Translations under genes and position numbers: made by a program
The notes under the pieces: generated by a model
The model's database searches: none
Told to the model about the DNA's origin: nothing
What the model saw: only the letters and a program-made list of their open reading frames with translations
Source of the DNA: Streptomyces griseicoloratus
Lineage (GTDB): Bacteria; Actinomycetota; Actinomycetes; Streptomycetales; Streptomycetaceae
DNA: 64,000 nucleotides
Direction: 5' to 3'
Assembly (NCBI RefSeq): GCF_014534645.1
Contig: NZ_JACVQF010000241.1
Span: 1 to 64,000 of the forward strand
In this document: one piece after another, positions 18,639-26,866 of the stretch
Position numbering within the stretch: position 1 is the first letter of the stretch
Layout of the letters: each line of letters opens with the position of its first letter

Positions 18639-19217
18639 GTGCCGGAGGACGTGGGGGGTATGCCGTTCCCTGACGGCTGGGAGCCCGACGACGACCACGA
18701 CCGCGGGGTGTCGGACGAAGAGTTCGCCTCCGTGGTCTTCGACGAGGCCTTCGTACAGGCGGCGGCGGTGCACGAGCCGACCGCGGTCGAACGCCTGCTG
18801 GCCGCGGCCGAGGCGAGGGCCGAGGCATCCGAGGCCGAGGCGGCCCGCCGCGCGCACGGCAGACGCGAGCGCTACGACGACGGCTACGGCGGCTACGGCC
18901 GGGACCCCGACGACCCCGGCCTCGACGACCCGGACGAGGACATCGACCCCCTCGACCGCCCCTACGGCGCCCCCGGGACCTACGGCAAGCAGGTCCGCTG
19001 GCACCGGCCCGTCGCCTGGATGCTCGCCCTCGTGATGGGCATCGGCATGGTGGCGCTGGCCTTCACGGCCGTCTACCGGGGCGCGTCCTCGGGCGGCAGC
19101 CCGGGACAGGTTCCGCCGCCCGCCTCGACCGGCCCCGAGCAGGGCGGAGGGGTCACCCCCTCGGCCTCCGCCGACTACTCCCAGCCGGCCGTCCCGGTGA
19201 TCCCGCGCAGCCCCTGA
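18639..19217 (+). CDS. Single-pass membrane protein with cytosolic VVFDE motif (unknown function)
   Basis: The 192-residue protein has a long acidic cytosolic N-terminus, one membrane span at about 126-145 (VAWMLALVMGIGMVALAF) and a short Pro/Gly/Ser-rich outside tail. Residues 27-52 contain SVVFDEAFVQAA and end in VER, a motif repeated in the next gene. Start choice: GTG 18639 sits 6 nt after TACTCT with no ribosome-binding site, while ATG 18660 has GGAGG 11 nt upstream. The leaderless GTG is preferred because the neighbouring paralogue has the identical arrangement, but ATG 18660 remains possible. I cannot assign a function; the pairing suggests a shared partner of the motif. Confidence 0.7.
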   Translation: MPEDVGGMPFPDGWEPDDDHDRGVSDEEFASVVFDEAFVQAAAVHEPTAVERLLAAAEARAEASEAEAARRAHGRRERYDDGYGGYGRDPDDPGLDDPDEDIDPLDRPYGAPGTYGKQVRWHRPVAWMLALVMGIGMVALAFTAVYRGASSGGSPGQVPPPASTGPEQGGGVTPSASADYSQPAVPVIPRSP

Positions 19218-19290
19218 CCTGCCGTGCGGCGGGTGAAAACCTGTCCGAAGTTGTCGTGTACCGGGGCGTTTATACGGGCTTTCGGAGACC

Positions 19291-19296
19291 TACTCT
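19291..19296 (+). promoter_or_regulatory. -10-like hexamer TACTCT, second VVFDE-motif gene (leaderless pattern)
   Basis: TACTCT ends 6 nt before ATG 19303; no Shine-Dalgarno sequence is present in the intervening CAAAGT or just upstream. Confidence 0.5.
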
Positions 19297-19302
19297 CAAA
19301 GT

Positions 19303-20370
19303 ATGGGAGGGCCTGGCGACCCGCCTGAGGGGACACCCGAGGGCGCCCCCGGAGGCGGAGAGGACGAGTACCGATCCGTCGTCTTCGACGAGTCGTTCGT
19401 GCGCGCTGCGCGCCTCCAGGAGTACTCCGCACAGGAGCGCATGGCCGACCACACGCCCGCCGTCCGCCGCCGTGCGCCGCTGCGCCGGAACCTGTCCCGG
19501 CAGGCACTGATCCTGATCGTGCTCATCGCCGTCGCCTTCGGCACCGCGATCTACATGGGCGTACGGAACCCCTACCAGGGCCCCGCCGCGCGCCAGCCCG
19601 CCGAGCTCGTGCGGATGACCGTCATCCCGCTGGCCCCGCAGGGGAAGGTGCCCGGCGCCGCCGACGCCGAGGAGCTGTACGCGCACAGCCCCGCCGCGCA
19701 CTTCCGCTCCGGGGCCCAGGGGGTGCCGCTGCCCGCCGCCCGGCGCACCGCGCACTTCTCGGACGACCAGGTGTTCAACGCCCTGACGACCGCCAAGGAC
19801 TACGTCGTGCGGTCCGCGCTGGACCCGGAGGTGCTGGTCGGCGAGGAGACCCGCTCCGTACGGGTGCTGCTGGACCCGGAGCAGCTCGACCAGTTCGACG
19901 AGAGCTTCGAGCACCCCGCCGCCGACGGCCGGCACGCGCCCACCGGATGGCTGGTGCGCTTCGACCCGTCCAGGGTCGAACTGGCCGACGAGGCGATCCG
20001 CGTACGGGGCAGCCTGCGGGTGGCCGAGAGCGACGCGTCCACCCTGGAGGTCGTCGCCGACCACACCACCGTCTACCCCCTGCGGCCCACCGGTGACGAG
20101 CGGGCCGAGGTGTCGCTGTTCACCGTCCGGCGCGAGCTGCACTTCCGCTTCGACCGGGACGACCTGCGCCTGAGCCAGACCCGGCTCGCCGTCTCCTACG
20201 TCCAGGCGGGACCGCTGTCCTGCGCCGAGGACTCGGCGAACCACCTGCGCCCGCTGCTCGCCGGCCAGACGGCCAAGGCGGGCGGCCCGGCCGGCACCGA
20301 CCCGTACACCACGGACAACGCCACGGCCCTGTGCGGCGCCCTGGCACCGGGCGCCCAGCCGAAGGTCTGA
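19303..20370 (+). CDS. Single-pass membrane protein with VVFDE motif and large extracytoplasmic domain
   Basis: The 355-residue protein has a short cytosolic N-terminus with SVVFDESFVRAA (residues 25-36, homologous region 21-46), one membrane span at about 67-86 (SRQALILIVLIAVAFGTAIYM), and about 265 residues outside the membrane. The outer domain looks mixed alpha/beta and ends with two Cys (in PLSCAED and ALCGALA) that could form a disulfide. The motif aligns without gaps to the preceding gene over about 26 residues, so the two are partial paralogues sharing only the cytosolic module. Function unknown. The ATG is preceded by TACTCT at 6 nt and no ribosome-binding site. It converges with the M48 protease gene. 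Confidence 0.75.
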   Translation: MGGPGDPPEGTPEGAPGGGEDEYRSVVFDESFVRAARLQEYSAQERMADHTPAVRRRAPLRRNLSRQALILIVLIAVAFGTAIYMGVRNPYQGPAARQPAELVRMTVIPLAPQGKVPGAADAEELYAHSPAAHFRSGAQGVPLPAARRTAHFSDDQVFNALTTAKDYVVRSALDPEVLVGEETRSVRVLLDPEQLDQFDESFEHPAADGRHAPTGWLVRFDPSRVELADEAIRVRGSLRVAESDASTLEVVADHTTVYPLRPTGDERAEVSLFTVRRELHFRFDRDDLRLSQTRLAVSYVQAGPLSCAEDSANHLRPLLAGQTAKAGGPAGTDPYTTDNATALCGALAPGAQPKV

Positions 20371-20374
20371 CGCC

Positions 20375-20395
20375 CCGGGCGGCCTCTCCGCCCGG
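20375..20395. terminator. Bidirectional terminator hairpin between convergent genes
   Basis: CCGGGCGG (20375-20382) pairs with CCGCCCGG (20388-20395) over a 5-nt loop in the 54-bp space between the convergent membrane-protein and M48 genes. There is no T-tract. Confidence 0.55.
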
Positions 20396-20424
20396 CCGGG
20401 CCCGGGCCGGACGCCCGCCGTCCG

Positions 20425-21555
20425 TCAGGACCCGTCGCGCGGCGGGCGGTCGTCCCCGTCCTCCGGGCCGGCGGTCCCCTCCGGGCCGTCCGTGCCCTTG
20501 GGCGGCCTCGGCGGGGAGGACGTGAAGCCGCCGAAGCCCCGCCGCATCCGCTCCCCGAGGTCGCCGGCGCCGCCCGCGATGTCGTTCACCAGCTTCATCA
20601 GCGGGTCCTTCGAGGTGCGCACGTGCGTGGCGTAGCTGGACGCCGACTCCCGGAAGGAGTCCCTGACCGACGTGTCCCGGTCCTCGTCGCGCCGCGGGTA
20701 GTGGCCGTCCATGATCCGCTGGTGGTCGCGGGAGGCGGCCCACTTCTTCAGCTCGGCCGCCCGCACCGTGGTGAAGGGGTGGGAGCGGGGCAGCACGTTG
20801 AGGATCTTCAGCACGGAGTCGCGCAGGTCGCCCCCGGCCTCGTACTCGTCGGCCTGCTCCAGGAAGGCGTCCACGTTCATCTCGTGCAGGTGGTTGCCGC
20901 CCGCGATCTTCATCAGGCCCCGCATGGACGCCTGGAGGTCCTGGCCGACCAGCAGCCCCGCGCGGTCGGCGGACAGCTCCGACTTGCGGAACCACTCGCG
21001 CAGCGCCGTCACGATCGCCATGATCGCGAAGTTGCCCAGGGGGATCCAGGCCACCCGGACGGCGAGGGACGTCAGGAACAGCAGTATCGTCCGGTACACG
21101 GCGTGTCCGGACAGCGCGTGCCCGACCTCGTGCCCGATGACCGCCCGCATCTCCTCCTCGTCGAGCAGTTCGACCAGGCCCGTGGTGACGACGATGATCG
21201 GCTCGTCCAGGCCGATGCACATCGCGTTGGGCGTCGGGTCCTGGGTCACGTACATCGGCGGGACCTTCTCCAGGTCCAGGATGTAGCAGGCGTCCCGCAG
21301 CATGTCGTTCAGATGGGCGAACTGCCGGTCCGAGACCCGCACCGAGTCGGACAGGAACAGCAGCCTCAGGCTCCGCTCGGGCAGCAGGCCGCTGAGGGCC
21401 TTGAAGACCGTGTCGAAGCCGCTCAGCCTGCGCAGCGCCACCAGGGCGGAGCGGTCGGCCGGGTGCTCGTACGCACGTGAGGAGATCCCCGGGAAGCGCC
21501 TGCGCTGCCGGCTCGGCACGCTCTCGTGCCCGTTGTGCTGGTGGCCGTCGGACAT
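20425..21555 (-). CDS. M48-family (HtpX-like) membrane zinc metalloprotease
   Basis: The 376-residue protein has the zinc-binding HEVGH at 142-146, a third ligand region ELSADRAG about 60 residues later, and hydrophobic spans between (about 152-190). This is the layout of HtpX-type proteases that degrade damaged membrane proteins. The N-terminus is His/Arg-rich and the C-terminus a Pro/Gly/Asp-rich tail. ATG 21555 has GGGGA a few nt upstream; the in-frame ATG 12 nt earlier (21567) lacks a well-placed site. It is divergent from a 53-residue membrane protein gene. Confidence 0.85.
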   Translation of the reverse strand: MSDGHQHNGHESVPSRQRRRFPGISSRAYEHPADRSALVALRRLSGFDTVFKALSGLLPERSLRLLFLSDSVRVSDRQFAHLNDMLRDACYILDLEKVPPMYVTQDPTPNAMCIGLDEPIIVVTTGLVELLDEEEMRAVIGHEVGHALSGHAVYRTILLFLTSLAVRVAWIPLGNFAIMAIVTALREWFRKSELSADRAGLLVGQDLQASMRGLMKIAGGNHLHEMNVDAFLEQADEYEAGGDLRDSVLKILNVLPRSHPFTTVRAAELKKWAASRDHQRIMDGHYPRRDEDRDTSVRDSFRESASSYATHVRTSKDPLMKLVNDIAGGAGDLGERMRRGFGGFTSSPPRPPKGTDGPEGTAGPEDGDDRPPRDGS

Positions 21556-21679
21556 GTCTTCCCCCATGTGCGTGTGTATGGCCCTCTGCGAACCTTGCGC
21601 GGTCCTTTGCGCCCCCGAAGCAGGGCCCAGCCTAGGCGGAGTTACCGTGGACGGGCAGTACAGCGAAGGAGTCCACGTC

Positions 21680-21841
21680 ATGGAGTACATCCCCCGCGCC
21701 GCCTGGCTCGCCGAGGCCGCGGCCGCCGCCGGGCAGCAAGGGCCGGGGAATCTCTTCCGGGTCGTCCTGCTCGTGATGCTGGTGGGCTGTGTGCTGACCG
21801 CGTGGTTCCTGCTGCGGGGCTACAAGCGGAAGGACGACTGA
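21680..21841 (+). CDS. Small single-pass membrane protein (53 aa)
   Basis: The 53-residue protein starts at ATG 21680 behind GAAGGAG. It has an amphipathic, Ala-rich N-terminus, one strong membrane span at about 26-45 ([20 protein letters not shown]) and a basic tail GYKRKDD, which predicts an N-out/C-in orientation. It is divergent from the M48 protease, 124 bp away, and may be functionally linked to it. No family is recognised. A small hairpin (GCCGAC/GTCGGC, 21868-21885) follows. Confidence 0.7.
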   Translation: MEYIPRAAWLAEAAAAAGQQGPGNLFRVVLLVMLVGCVLTAWFLLRGYKRKDD

Positions 21842-21961
21842 GGCGGGCCGAAGGTTCCCGGTGCCTCGCCGACGGCGGAGTCGGCGTGATCGCCCGCGGA
21901 GCGCCCGCATACGATGAGCCGACGTCTTTATCCCGCCCACACCTGATAGGTCCTGCCGAAG

Positions 21962-22126
21962 ATGAGCTTCCACAGCACTGCTGCCCAGTTGGTCACCCTC
22001 GCCGCCGAGGGCCAGGAGCACAGCGGCAACCACGAGAGCCTCAGCCCCTACCTCACCGGTGGCGGCGCGTTCGTCGCCCTCATGCTTCTGCTGTGGATCA
22101 CCACCCGTTTCAATCGCGACCGCTGA
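21962..22126 (+). CDS. Small single-pass membrane protein (54 aa)
   Basis: The 54-residue protein starts at ATG 21962. It has a polar, His-containing N-terminal half ([17 protein letters not shown]), a membrane span at about 34-49 ([15 protein letters not shown]) and a short basic C-terminus RFNRDR. The only purine-rich element upstream is a weak GAAG next to the ATG. Codon use (G/C at third positions) supports translation. It lies 71 bp upstream of nadD on the same strand. Function unknown. Confidence 0.65.
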   Translation: MSFHSTAAQLVTLAAEGQEHSGNHESLSPYLTGGGAFVALMLLLWITTRFNRDR

Positions 22127-22183
22127 ACGCGGCGGAATCCGGGGCCGAAGGACCTGGCGGCCGGGGCCCCGGGACCGGGCCGG

Positions 22184-22189
22184 TAGGGT
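22184..22189 (+). promoter_or_regulatory. -10-like hexamer TAGGGT, nadD
   Basis: TAGGGT is followed by 8 nt and ATG 22198, which would give a leaderless or near-leaderless nadD message. The next ATG (22213) has GGAG 8 nt upstream, so the two starts compete. Confidence 0.35.
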
Positions 22190-22197
22190 CTGCACGC

Positions 22198-22896
22198 ATG
22201 GGAGAGCAGGACATGCCTACCGGTCCGGCGAAGGACACGGCGACCGGTGCGCAGCACCGCCCGGAGCCCGGTCACCTCACCGGCCCCGGCAACGGCCCGG
22301 CGCGATCGGGCAAGCGCCGCCTCGGCGTCATGGGCGGCACCTTCGACCCGATCCACCACGGGCACCTCGTGGCGGCCAGCGAGGTCGCCGCGCAGTTCCA
22401 CCTCGACGAGGTGGTGTTCGTCCCCACCGGGCAGCCCTGGCAGAAGAGCCACCGCACGGTCTCCGCGGCCGAGGACCGCTACCTGATGACCGTGGTCGCG
22501 ACCGTCGAGAACCCGCAGTTCTCGGTGAGCCGCATCGACATCGACCGCGGCGGCCCCACCTACACCGTGGACACTCTGCGCGACCTGCGCGCGCTCAACC
22601 CGGACACGGACCTGTTCTTCATCACCGGTGCCGACGCCCTCGCCCAGATCCTCACCTGGCGGGACAGCGAGGAGCTGTTCTCCCTGGCCCACTTCATCGG
22701 CGTCACCCGGCCGGGCCACCACCTGACGGACGCCGGGCTGCCCGAAGGCGGCGTCTCGCTCGTCGAGGTCCCGGCCCTCGCCATCTCCTCCACGGACTGC
22801 CGTGCGAGAGTCGCCAACGGAGACCCCGTGTGGTACCTGGTGCCCGACGGAGTCGTGCGCTACATCGACAAGCGCCAGCTGTACCGCGGCGAGTGA
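22198..22896 (+). CDS. nadD: Nicotinate-nucleotide adenylyltransferase
   Basis: NadD adenylates nicotinate mononucleotide in NAD synthesis. The protein is 232 residues from ATG 22198 (or 227 from 22213). It has the nucleotidyltransferase signature [11 protein letters not shown] (46-56), a conserved FFITGADAL and the C-terminal ISSTDCR motif. The first 40 residues are a Gly/Pro-rich extension beyond the usual core, so either start gives a complete enzyme. It is followed 16 bp later by the LCP-type gene and then rsfS. Confidence 0.93.
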   Translation: MGEQDMPTGPAKDTATGAQHRPEPGHLTGPGNGPARSGKRRLGVMGGTFDPIHHGHLVAASEVAAQFHLDEVVFVPTGQPWQKSHRTVSAAEDRYLMTVVATVENPQFSVSRIDIDRGGPTYTVDTLRDLRALNPDTDLFFITGADALAQILTWRDSEELFSLAHFIGVTRPGHHLTDAGLPEGGVSLVEVPALAISSTDCRARVANGDPVWYLVPDGVVRYIDKRQLYRGE

Positions 22897-22912
22897 GCCG
22901 AGAGGGGCACCG

Positions 22913-24649
22913 GTGAACGACCGATACGACCCGGGCTACGGGGGCGACCAGTACGAGCTCGTCGGCTACGACGAGTACGGCCGACCGGTGTACCGCCAGA
23001 CCCCGGACCGGCCCGGCCAGTCGTACGACCCGTACGCGCAGCAGGGTCAGCAGGGCCAGCAGCAGGGCTACGGCTACGACCCGTACGCCACGGGCGCACA
23101 GCAGCCCGCCCCGTCGTACGACCCCTACGACGCCTACGGCACCCAGGGCGGCCACGACACCGGCCCGCAGCCGCCCGCCCCCGCCCACGACCCGTACGAC
23201 GGCTACGGCACGCCCCAGGGCGGCCGGGCCGCGCAGCAGCCGTACGACCCCTACGGACAGGCCGCGACGAGCGGGCGGCAGCCGCGGGTCGCCGAGCAGA
23301 CCGCCTACATCCCGCAGCAGGCCGGCCCGCCCGCGGAACCGCAGGAGCGGCCCGCCCCCGAGTCCGCCGCCCCGGAGTACCGGACCGAGCAGTTCGCCTT
23401 CGTCGAGGAGCCGACCGACGACTCCGAGGACGTCATCGACTGGCTGAAGTTCACCGAGAACCGCACCGAGCGCCGCGAGGAGGCCAGGCGCCGCGCCCGC
23501 AGCCGCGTCATCGCCCTGGTCGTCGTCCTGGCCCTGGTCGCGGCCGGCGGCGTCGGCTACCTCTGGTACGCCGGGAAGCTCCCCGGCCTGTCCTCCTCCG
23601 ACTCCGGCAAGGGCGGTGCGACGGCCGCGGGCGCCCAGAAGCGCGACGTGATCGCCGTCCACCTGCACGACACCAAGCAGGGCGGCACCTCCACGGTGCT
23701 GCTCGTCGACAACACGACCACCAAGCGCGGCACCGCCGTGCTGCTGCCCAACTCCCTCGGCCTGACCGGCGACGACGGCACCACGACCACGCTCGCCAAA
23801 TCGGTCGACGACGCAGGACCGGACGCGACCCGCACCGCGCTCGACTCCGTCCTCGGCACCGCCATCGAGGGCACCTGGCGGCTGGACACCCCCTACCTCC
23901 AGATCCTCGTCGACCTCGTCGGCAACATCGAGGTCGACACCGACACGGACGTCCCCGACCCGGAGGCCAAGGGCAAGGGCGCCGCGCCCCTCGTCCGCAA
24001 GGGCGACAACCAGACCCTCAGCGGCAAGATGGCCGTCGCCTACGCCACCCACCACGCCTCCGGCGAGTCCGCCAACGCCCAGCTGGAGCGGTTCGGGCAG
24101 GTCATGCAGGGCGTGCTGCGCAAGCTGTCGTCCGATCCGCAGGCCGCGACGACCACGATCCAGACCCTCGGGCTGATCCTCGACCCGCCGCTGACCGACA
24201 AGGACCTCGGCTCCTTCCTCGCCGGGCTCGCCGACCACGCCAAGGGCGGCGACTTCGGGACGGAGCTGCTGCCCGTCGAGGACGACGGCTCGCTGAGCGC
24301 CGAGACCGGTGAGACGGTGGTCAAGGACATCCTCGGCGGGACCGCGAAGAGCCCCGACAAGGACGCGGCCGTCTCCGTCTCCGTCCAGAACGCGACCGGT
24401 GTGAAGGACCGCGCCGCCCAGGCCCGCGTCGTCCTCCTCAACGGCGGCTTCACCTTCCTGGAGGGCGGCACCGCCTCCGCCGCCCAGCCCACGTCGAAGG
24501 TGCTCTACGCCGACGCCGCGGACAAGGAGAACGCCACCGAGGTCGCCAAGACCCTGGGCCTGCCCGCCGGCGCCGTCGCCCAGGGCAAGGTCTCGGCGAA
24601 CGCGAACGTCGCGGTGGTGCTCGGCCAGGACTACGAACCGGCGTCGTAG
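22913..24649 (+). CDS. LCP-like (LytR-CpsA-Psr) envelope protein with LytR_C domain, PdtA-like
   Basis: The 578-residue protein has a roughly 190-residue cytosolic N-terminus rich in Tyr, Gln and Pro with five (Y/H)DPY repeats, and one membrane span (about 198-219). An extracytoplasmic LCP-like region follows (RDVIAVHLHD, STVLLVDNTTTKRGTAVLLPNSL, YATHHASGESANAQLERF) and a C-terminal LytR_C domain (about 480-575). LCP proteins transfer lipid-linked glycopolymers onto peptidoglycan. The position between nadD and rsfS matches, from memory, SCO2578 (PdtA) of S. coelicolor, described as attaching polydiglycosylphosphate. The canonical LCP arginine/aspartate pattern is not obvious here, so activity needs care. 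GTG 22913 follows GAGAGGGG. Confidence 0.75.
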   Translation: MNDRYDPGYGGDQYELVGYDEYGRPVYRQTPDRPGQSYDPYAQQGQQGQQQGYGYDPYATGAQQPAPSYDPYDAYGTQGGHDTGPQPPAPAHDPYDGYGTPQGGRAAQQPYDPYGQAATSGRQPRVAEQTAYIPQQAGPPAEPQERPAPESAAPEYRTEQFAFVEEPTDDSEDVIDWLKFTENRTERREEARRRARSRVIALVVVLALVAAGGVGYLWYAGKLPGLSSSDSGKGGATAAGAQKRDVIAVHLHDTKQGGTSTVLLVDNTTTKRGTAVLLPNSLGLTGDDGTTTTLAKSVDDAGPDATRTALDSVLGTAIEGTWRLDTPYLQILVDLVGNIEVDTDTDVPDPEAKGKGAAPLVRKGDNQTLSGKMAVAYATHHASGESANAQLERFGQVMQGVLRKLSSDPQAATTTIQTLGLILDPPLTDKDLGSFLAGLADHAKGGDFGTELLPVEDDGSLSAETGETVVKDILGGTAKSPDKDAAVSVSVQNATGVKDRAAQARVVLLNGGFTFLEGGTASAAQPTSKVLYADAADKENATEVAKTLGLPAGAVAQGKVSANANVAVVLGQDYEPAS

Positions 24650-24744
24650 GGGCCGGATCGTCCGTCACGTCGTTCATCACATGGGGAGCCGTCGGCGGTC
24701 GTGAGACCCTTGAGGTCAACCGACCGCCGACCGAAAGCCACGCA

Positions 24745-25191
24745 GTGACCGCGACCGACCGCTCTCTGGAACTCATCAACACCGCCGCGCAGGCGGCCGC
24801 CGACAAGCTCGCGCACGACATCATCGCCTACGACGTCAGCGATGTGCTCTCCATCACGGACGCCTTCCTGCTGGCCTCCGCACCCAACGACCGCCAGGTC
24901 AAGGCGATCGTCGACGAGATCGAGGAGCGGCTCAGCAAGGAGCTCGGCGCCAAGCCGGTACGCCGCGAGGGCGACCGCGAGGCCCGCTGGGTCCTGCTCG
25001 ACTACGTCGACATCGTCGTGCACGTCCAGCACAGCGAGGAGCGCGTCTTCTACGCCCTGGAGCGGCTGTGGAAGGACTGCCCCGAGCTGGAGCTGCCCGC
25101 CGACGCCAAGGCGACCCGCGGCAAGGCCGAGGAGCACGCGAGGCTGCAGGCCGCCGAGGAGGCGACGGAGACCGGCGGGGAGTGGCGATGA
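24745..25191 (+). CDS. rsfS: Ribosomal silencing factor RsfS (Iojap family)
   Basis: The 148-residue protein matches RsfS, which binds L14 and blocks subunit joining in starvation. It shows AADKLAHDIIAYDVSDV, ITDAFLLASAPNDRQVKAI, WVLLDYVDIVVHVQ and the FYALERLW ending, with an additional charged C-terminal tail. GTG 24745 gives the normal N-terminus. Its stop overlaps the ATG of the phosphatase gene (ATGA), so the two are translationally coupled. Confidence 0.93.
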   Translation: MTATDRSLELINTAAQAAADKLAHDIIAYDVSDVLSITDAFLLASAPNDRQVKAIVDEIEERLSKELGAKPVRREGDREARWVLLDYVDIVVHVQHSEERVFYALERLWKDCPELELPADAKATRGKAEEHARLQAAEEATETGGEWR

Positions 25192-25859
25192 GCGCCACGG
25201 GTGAGGTGACGGCCCGGAAGGCGGGCCGGGGCCGCCGCGTCATCCTCTGGCGGCACGGCCAGACCTCCTGGAACGTGGAGCGCCGCTTCCAGGGCTCCAC
25301 GGACGTCGAGCTCACCGAGACCGGTGTCGCCCAGGCCCGGCGCGCCGCCAGGCTGCTCGCCAACCTGGGGCCGGACGCGATCGTCGCCTCCGACCTGAAG
25401 CGGGCCGCGCACACGGCCGCCGAGCTGGCCGCCCTCACCGGTCTGGAGGTGACCCTCGAGGAGGGGCTGCGGGAGACCTACGCGGGGGTCTGGCAGGGGC
25501 TGACGCACGACGAGATCATCGCCCGGTACGGCGAGGAGTACATGGCGTGGAAGCGCGGTGAGCCGGTTCGCCGCGGTGGCGGCGAGCTGGAGACCGAGGT
25601 CGCCGACCGCGCCGCCCCCGTGGTGCTCGGGCACGCCGGGAAGCTCCCCGAGGACGGCACGCTCGTCGTGGTCAGCCACGGCGGCACGATCCGCACCACC
25701 ATCGGCCGTCTCCTCGGCCTGGACCCGCACAACTGGGAGAGCCTGGGCGGCCTGACCAACTGCTGCTGGTCGGTCCTCGGCGAAGGCGCCCGCGGCTGGC
25801 GCCTGCTGGAGCACAACGCAGGCACGCTCCCGGAGCCGGTGCTGGGCGACGACGACTGA
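25188..25859 (+). CDS. Histidine phosphatase family protein (phosphoglycerate-mutase-like)
   Basis: The 223-residue protein has the catalytic RHGQTSWN (RHG at 22-24), the second-site FQGSTDVELTETG, the LRETYAGVWQGLT region and the C-terminal SHGGTIRT with the second catalytic His. This is the cobalamin-phosphatase/phosphoglycerate-mutase-like branch; its true substrate cannot be read from sequence. It overlaps rsfS by four bases. It is the last protein gene before the first tRNA-Ala. Confidence 0.88.
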   Translation: MSATGEVTARKAGRGRRVILWRHGQTSWNVERRFQGSTDVELTETGVAQARRAARLLANLGPDAIVASDLKRAAHTAAELAALTGLEVTLEEGLRETYAGVWQGLTHDEIIARYGEEYMAWKRGEPVRRGGGELETEVADRAAPVVLGHAGKLPEDGTLVVVSHGGTIRTTIGRLLGLDPHNWESLGGLTNCCWSVLGEGARGWRLLEHNAGTLPEPVLGDDD

Positions 25860-25897
25860 GCGGCCGGCCGGGCCGCCACCAGGCCCCCGGGCCCGGA

Positions 25898-25928
25898 TTT
25901 CACTTTCCGGCTGGTCACAGGCTAAAGT
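25898..25928 (+). promoter_or_regulatory. Possible promoter of the first tRNA-Ala gene
   Basis: TAAAGT (25923-25928) with TTTCAC (25898-25903) 19 bp upstream lies about 45 bp before the tRNA. The match to consensus is moderate. Confidence 0.35.
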
Positions 25929-25972
25929 TCTTCTTGTTCGCCCCGCCGAGCGGGAAGAACGGAAGAACACCA

Positions 25973-26045
25973 GGGGCTATAGCTCAGTTGGTAGAGCGCC
26001 TGCATGGCATGCAGGAGGTCAGGAGTTCAATTCTCCTTAGCTCCA
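25973..26045 (+). tRNA. tRNA-Ala (anticodon GGC), copy 1
   Basis: The 73-nt cloverleaf folds cleanly: acceptor GGGGCTA/TAGCTCC, D stem GCTC/GAGC, anticodon stem CCTGC/GCAGG with loop ATGGCAT giving anticodon GGC (Ala, GCC codons), and T stem AGGAG/CTCCT. The acceptor has the G3-U70 wobble pair that is the alanine identity element. CCA is not encoded. A terminator follows within 12 nt. Confidence 0.97.
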
Positions 26046-26055
26046 CAGGTACAGG

Positions 26056-26088
26056 AAGATCCCGTCCCCTCCGGGGGGCGGGATCTTT
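26056..26088 (+). terminator. Terminator after the first tRNA-Ala
   Basis: AAGATCCCG pairs with CGGGATCTT across a further C/G-rich inner stem, followed by TTCGTT. Confidence 0.75.
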
Positions 26089-26242
26089 CGTTGTGCCCGC
26101 TTGAGCATCCGGCGCCCGCGGGGCGTATACCTCCGCGAGGCTCCGTGTCCGGACTGGTACTGAGGCGTCGCTGACCGTGTTGGTCCGTCCGTGGCAGAAT
26201 CAAACGGCCGGAAGGGGGCGCGGCCCGACGGGAGGAGTAACG

Positions 26243-26416
26243 ATGCCTGCGAGCGGGCTCGGGGAGGTCGAGCACCTCCTCGAAGCAGCGGTGACACGGG
26301 ACACGGTCACCCGCCTCAGCTGCCCTTCCTGCGGTTCCGCGCACGTCGCCCAGGTCCTGGGTGACAACGGAGGGGTCTCGTACGTGTGCACGGCCTGCGG
26401 CCACAGCTGGAGCTGA
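26243..26416 (+). CDS. Small zinc-ribbon protein (57 aa)
   Basis: The 57-residue protein has a short helical N-terminus and two CXXC knuckles: CPSC (27, 30) and CTAC (49, 52). These are separated by a beta-hairpin-like segment GSAHVAQVLGDNGGVSYV, a classic zinc ribbon. ATG 26243 follows an excellent GGAGGAG. It lies between two identical tRNA-Ala genes and ends 3 nt before a second Cys-rich small protein, with which it forms a two-gene unit. It could bind nucleic acid or act as a zinc store; I do not recognise a named family. Confidence 0.75.
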   Translation: MPASGLGEVEHLLEAAVTRDTVTRLSCPSCGSAHVAQVLGDNGGVSYVCTACGHSWS

Positions 26417-26419
26417 TCG

Positions 26420-26653
26420 ATGGGTGCACACAGGCGGAAGTGCGACTGGTGCGGCAGCGGCACGCCGATCGTCCGCGACATGGAGCCGGTCAACCCGGAC
26501 TACCAGTACTGGTGCGAGGAGTGCGCGCGAGCGCTGATCATAAAGGGCGACCCGATCGAGACCTACCGCGAACTCGAGGGCGAGCCGATCTACGGCCGGC
26601 TGCTGGAGGAGCACTGCACGCTCAAGCGGTTCTACTCGTTCGTGACGGCCTAG
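26420..26653 (+). CDS. Small Cys-rich, probably zinc-binding protein (77 aa)
   Basis: The 77-residue protein has two Cys pairs, CDWC (8, 11) and CEEC (32, 35), around IVRDMEPVNPDYQYW, then an acidic/helical tail ending LKRFYSFVTA. A His/Cys pair (EEHC) further on could also coordinate metal. The ATG is 3 nt after the preceding stop, with GGAG inside the upstream gene. Function unknown; the tight pairing with the preceding zinc ribbon suggests the products act together. Confidence 0.72.
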   Translation: MGAHRRKCDWCGSGTPIVRDMEPVNPDYQYWCEECARALIIKGDPIETYRELEGEPIYGRLLEEHCTLKRFYSFVTA

Positions 26654-26694
26654 GCGAAGAATTTTTGCCACAAATCGGACATAGTGGAAACGAT

Positions 26695-26752
26695 TTGGTG
26701 CTGGACCCGGTGGACCGTGTAATGTTGGCGTCGCCGCCGGGGAAAACCGGCG
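26695..26752 (+). promoter_or_regulatory. Possible promoter and leader hairpin of the second tRNA-Ala gene
   Basis: TTGGTG (26695-26700) and TAATGT (26720-26725) are separated by 19 bp. A small stem-loop CGCCGG/CCGGCG follows in the pre-tRNA leader (about 26733-26752). Confidence 0.4.
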
Positions 26753-26788
26753 GAGCGGACGACAAGCGGCCGAGCCGCGAGACCGCAA

Positions 26789-26861
26789 GGGGCTATAGCT
26801 CAGTTGGTAGAGCGCCTGCATGGCATGCAGGAGGTCAGGAGTTCAATTCTCCTTAGCTCCA
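26789..26861 (+). tRNA. tRNA-Ala (anticodon GGC), copy 2
   Basis: Identical over all 73 nt to the copy at 25973, including the GGC anticodon and the G3-U70 identity pair. The identity extends a few bases into both flanks (78 nt in all). It has its own upstream promoter-like sequence and its own terminator. Confidence 0.97.
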
Positions 26862-26866
26862 CAGGG

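Noticed and set aside
25972-26866. Attachment site or integrated element at the tRNA-Ala pair
   Set aside because: Both tRNA copies are complete and no integrase, excisionase or phage-like gene lies between or beside them, so a simple duplication fits better.
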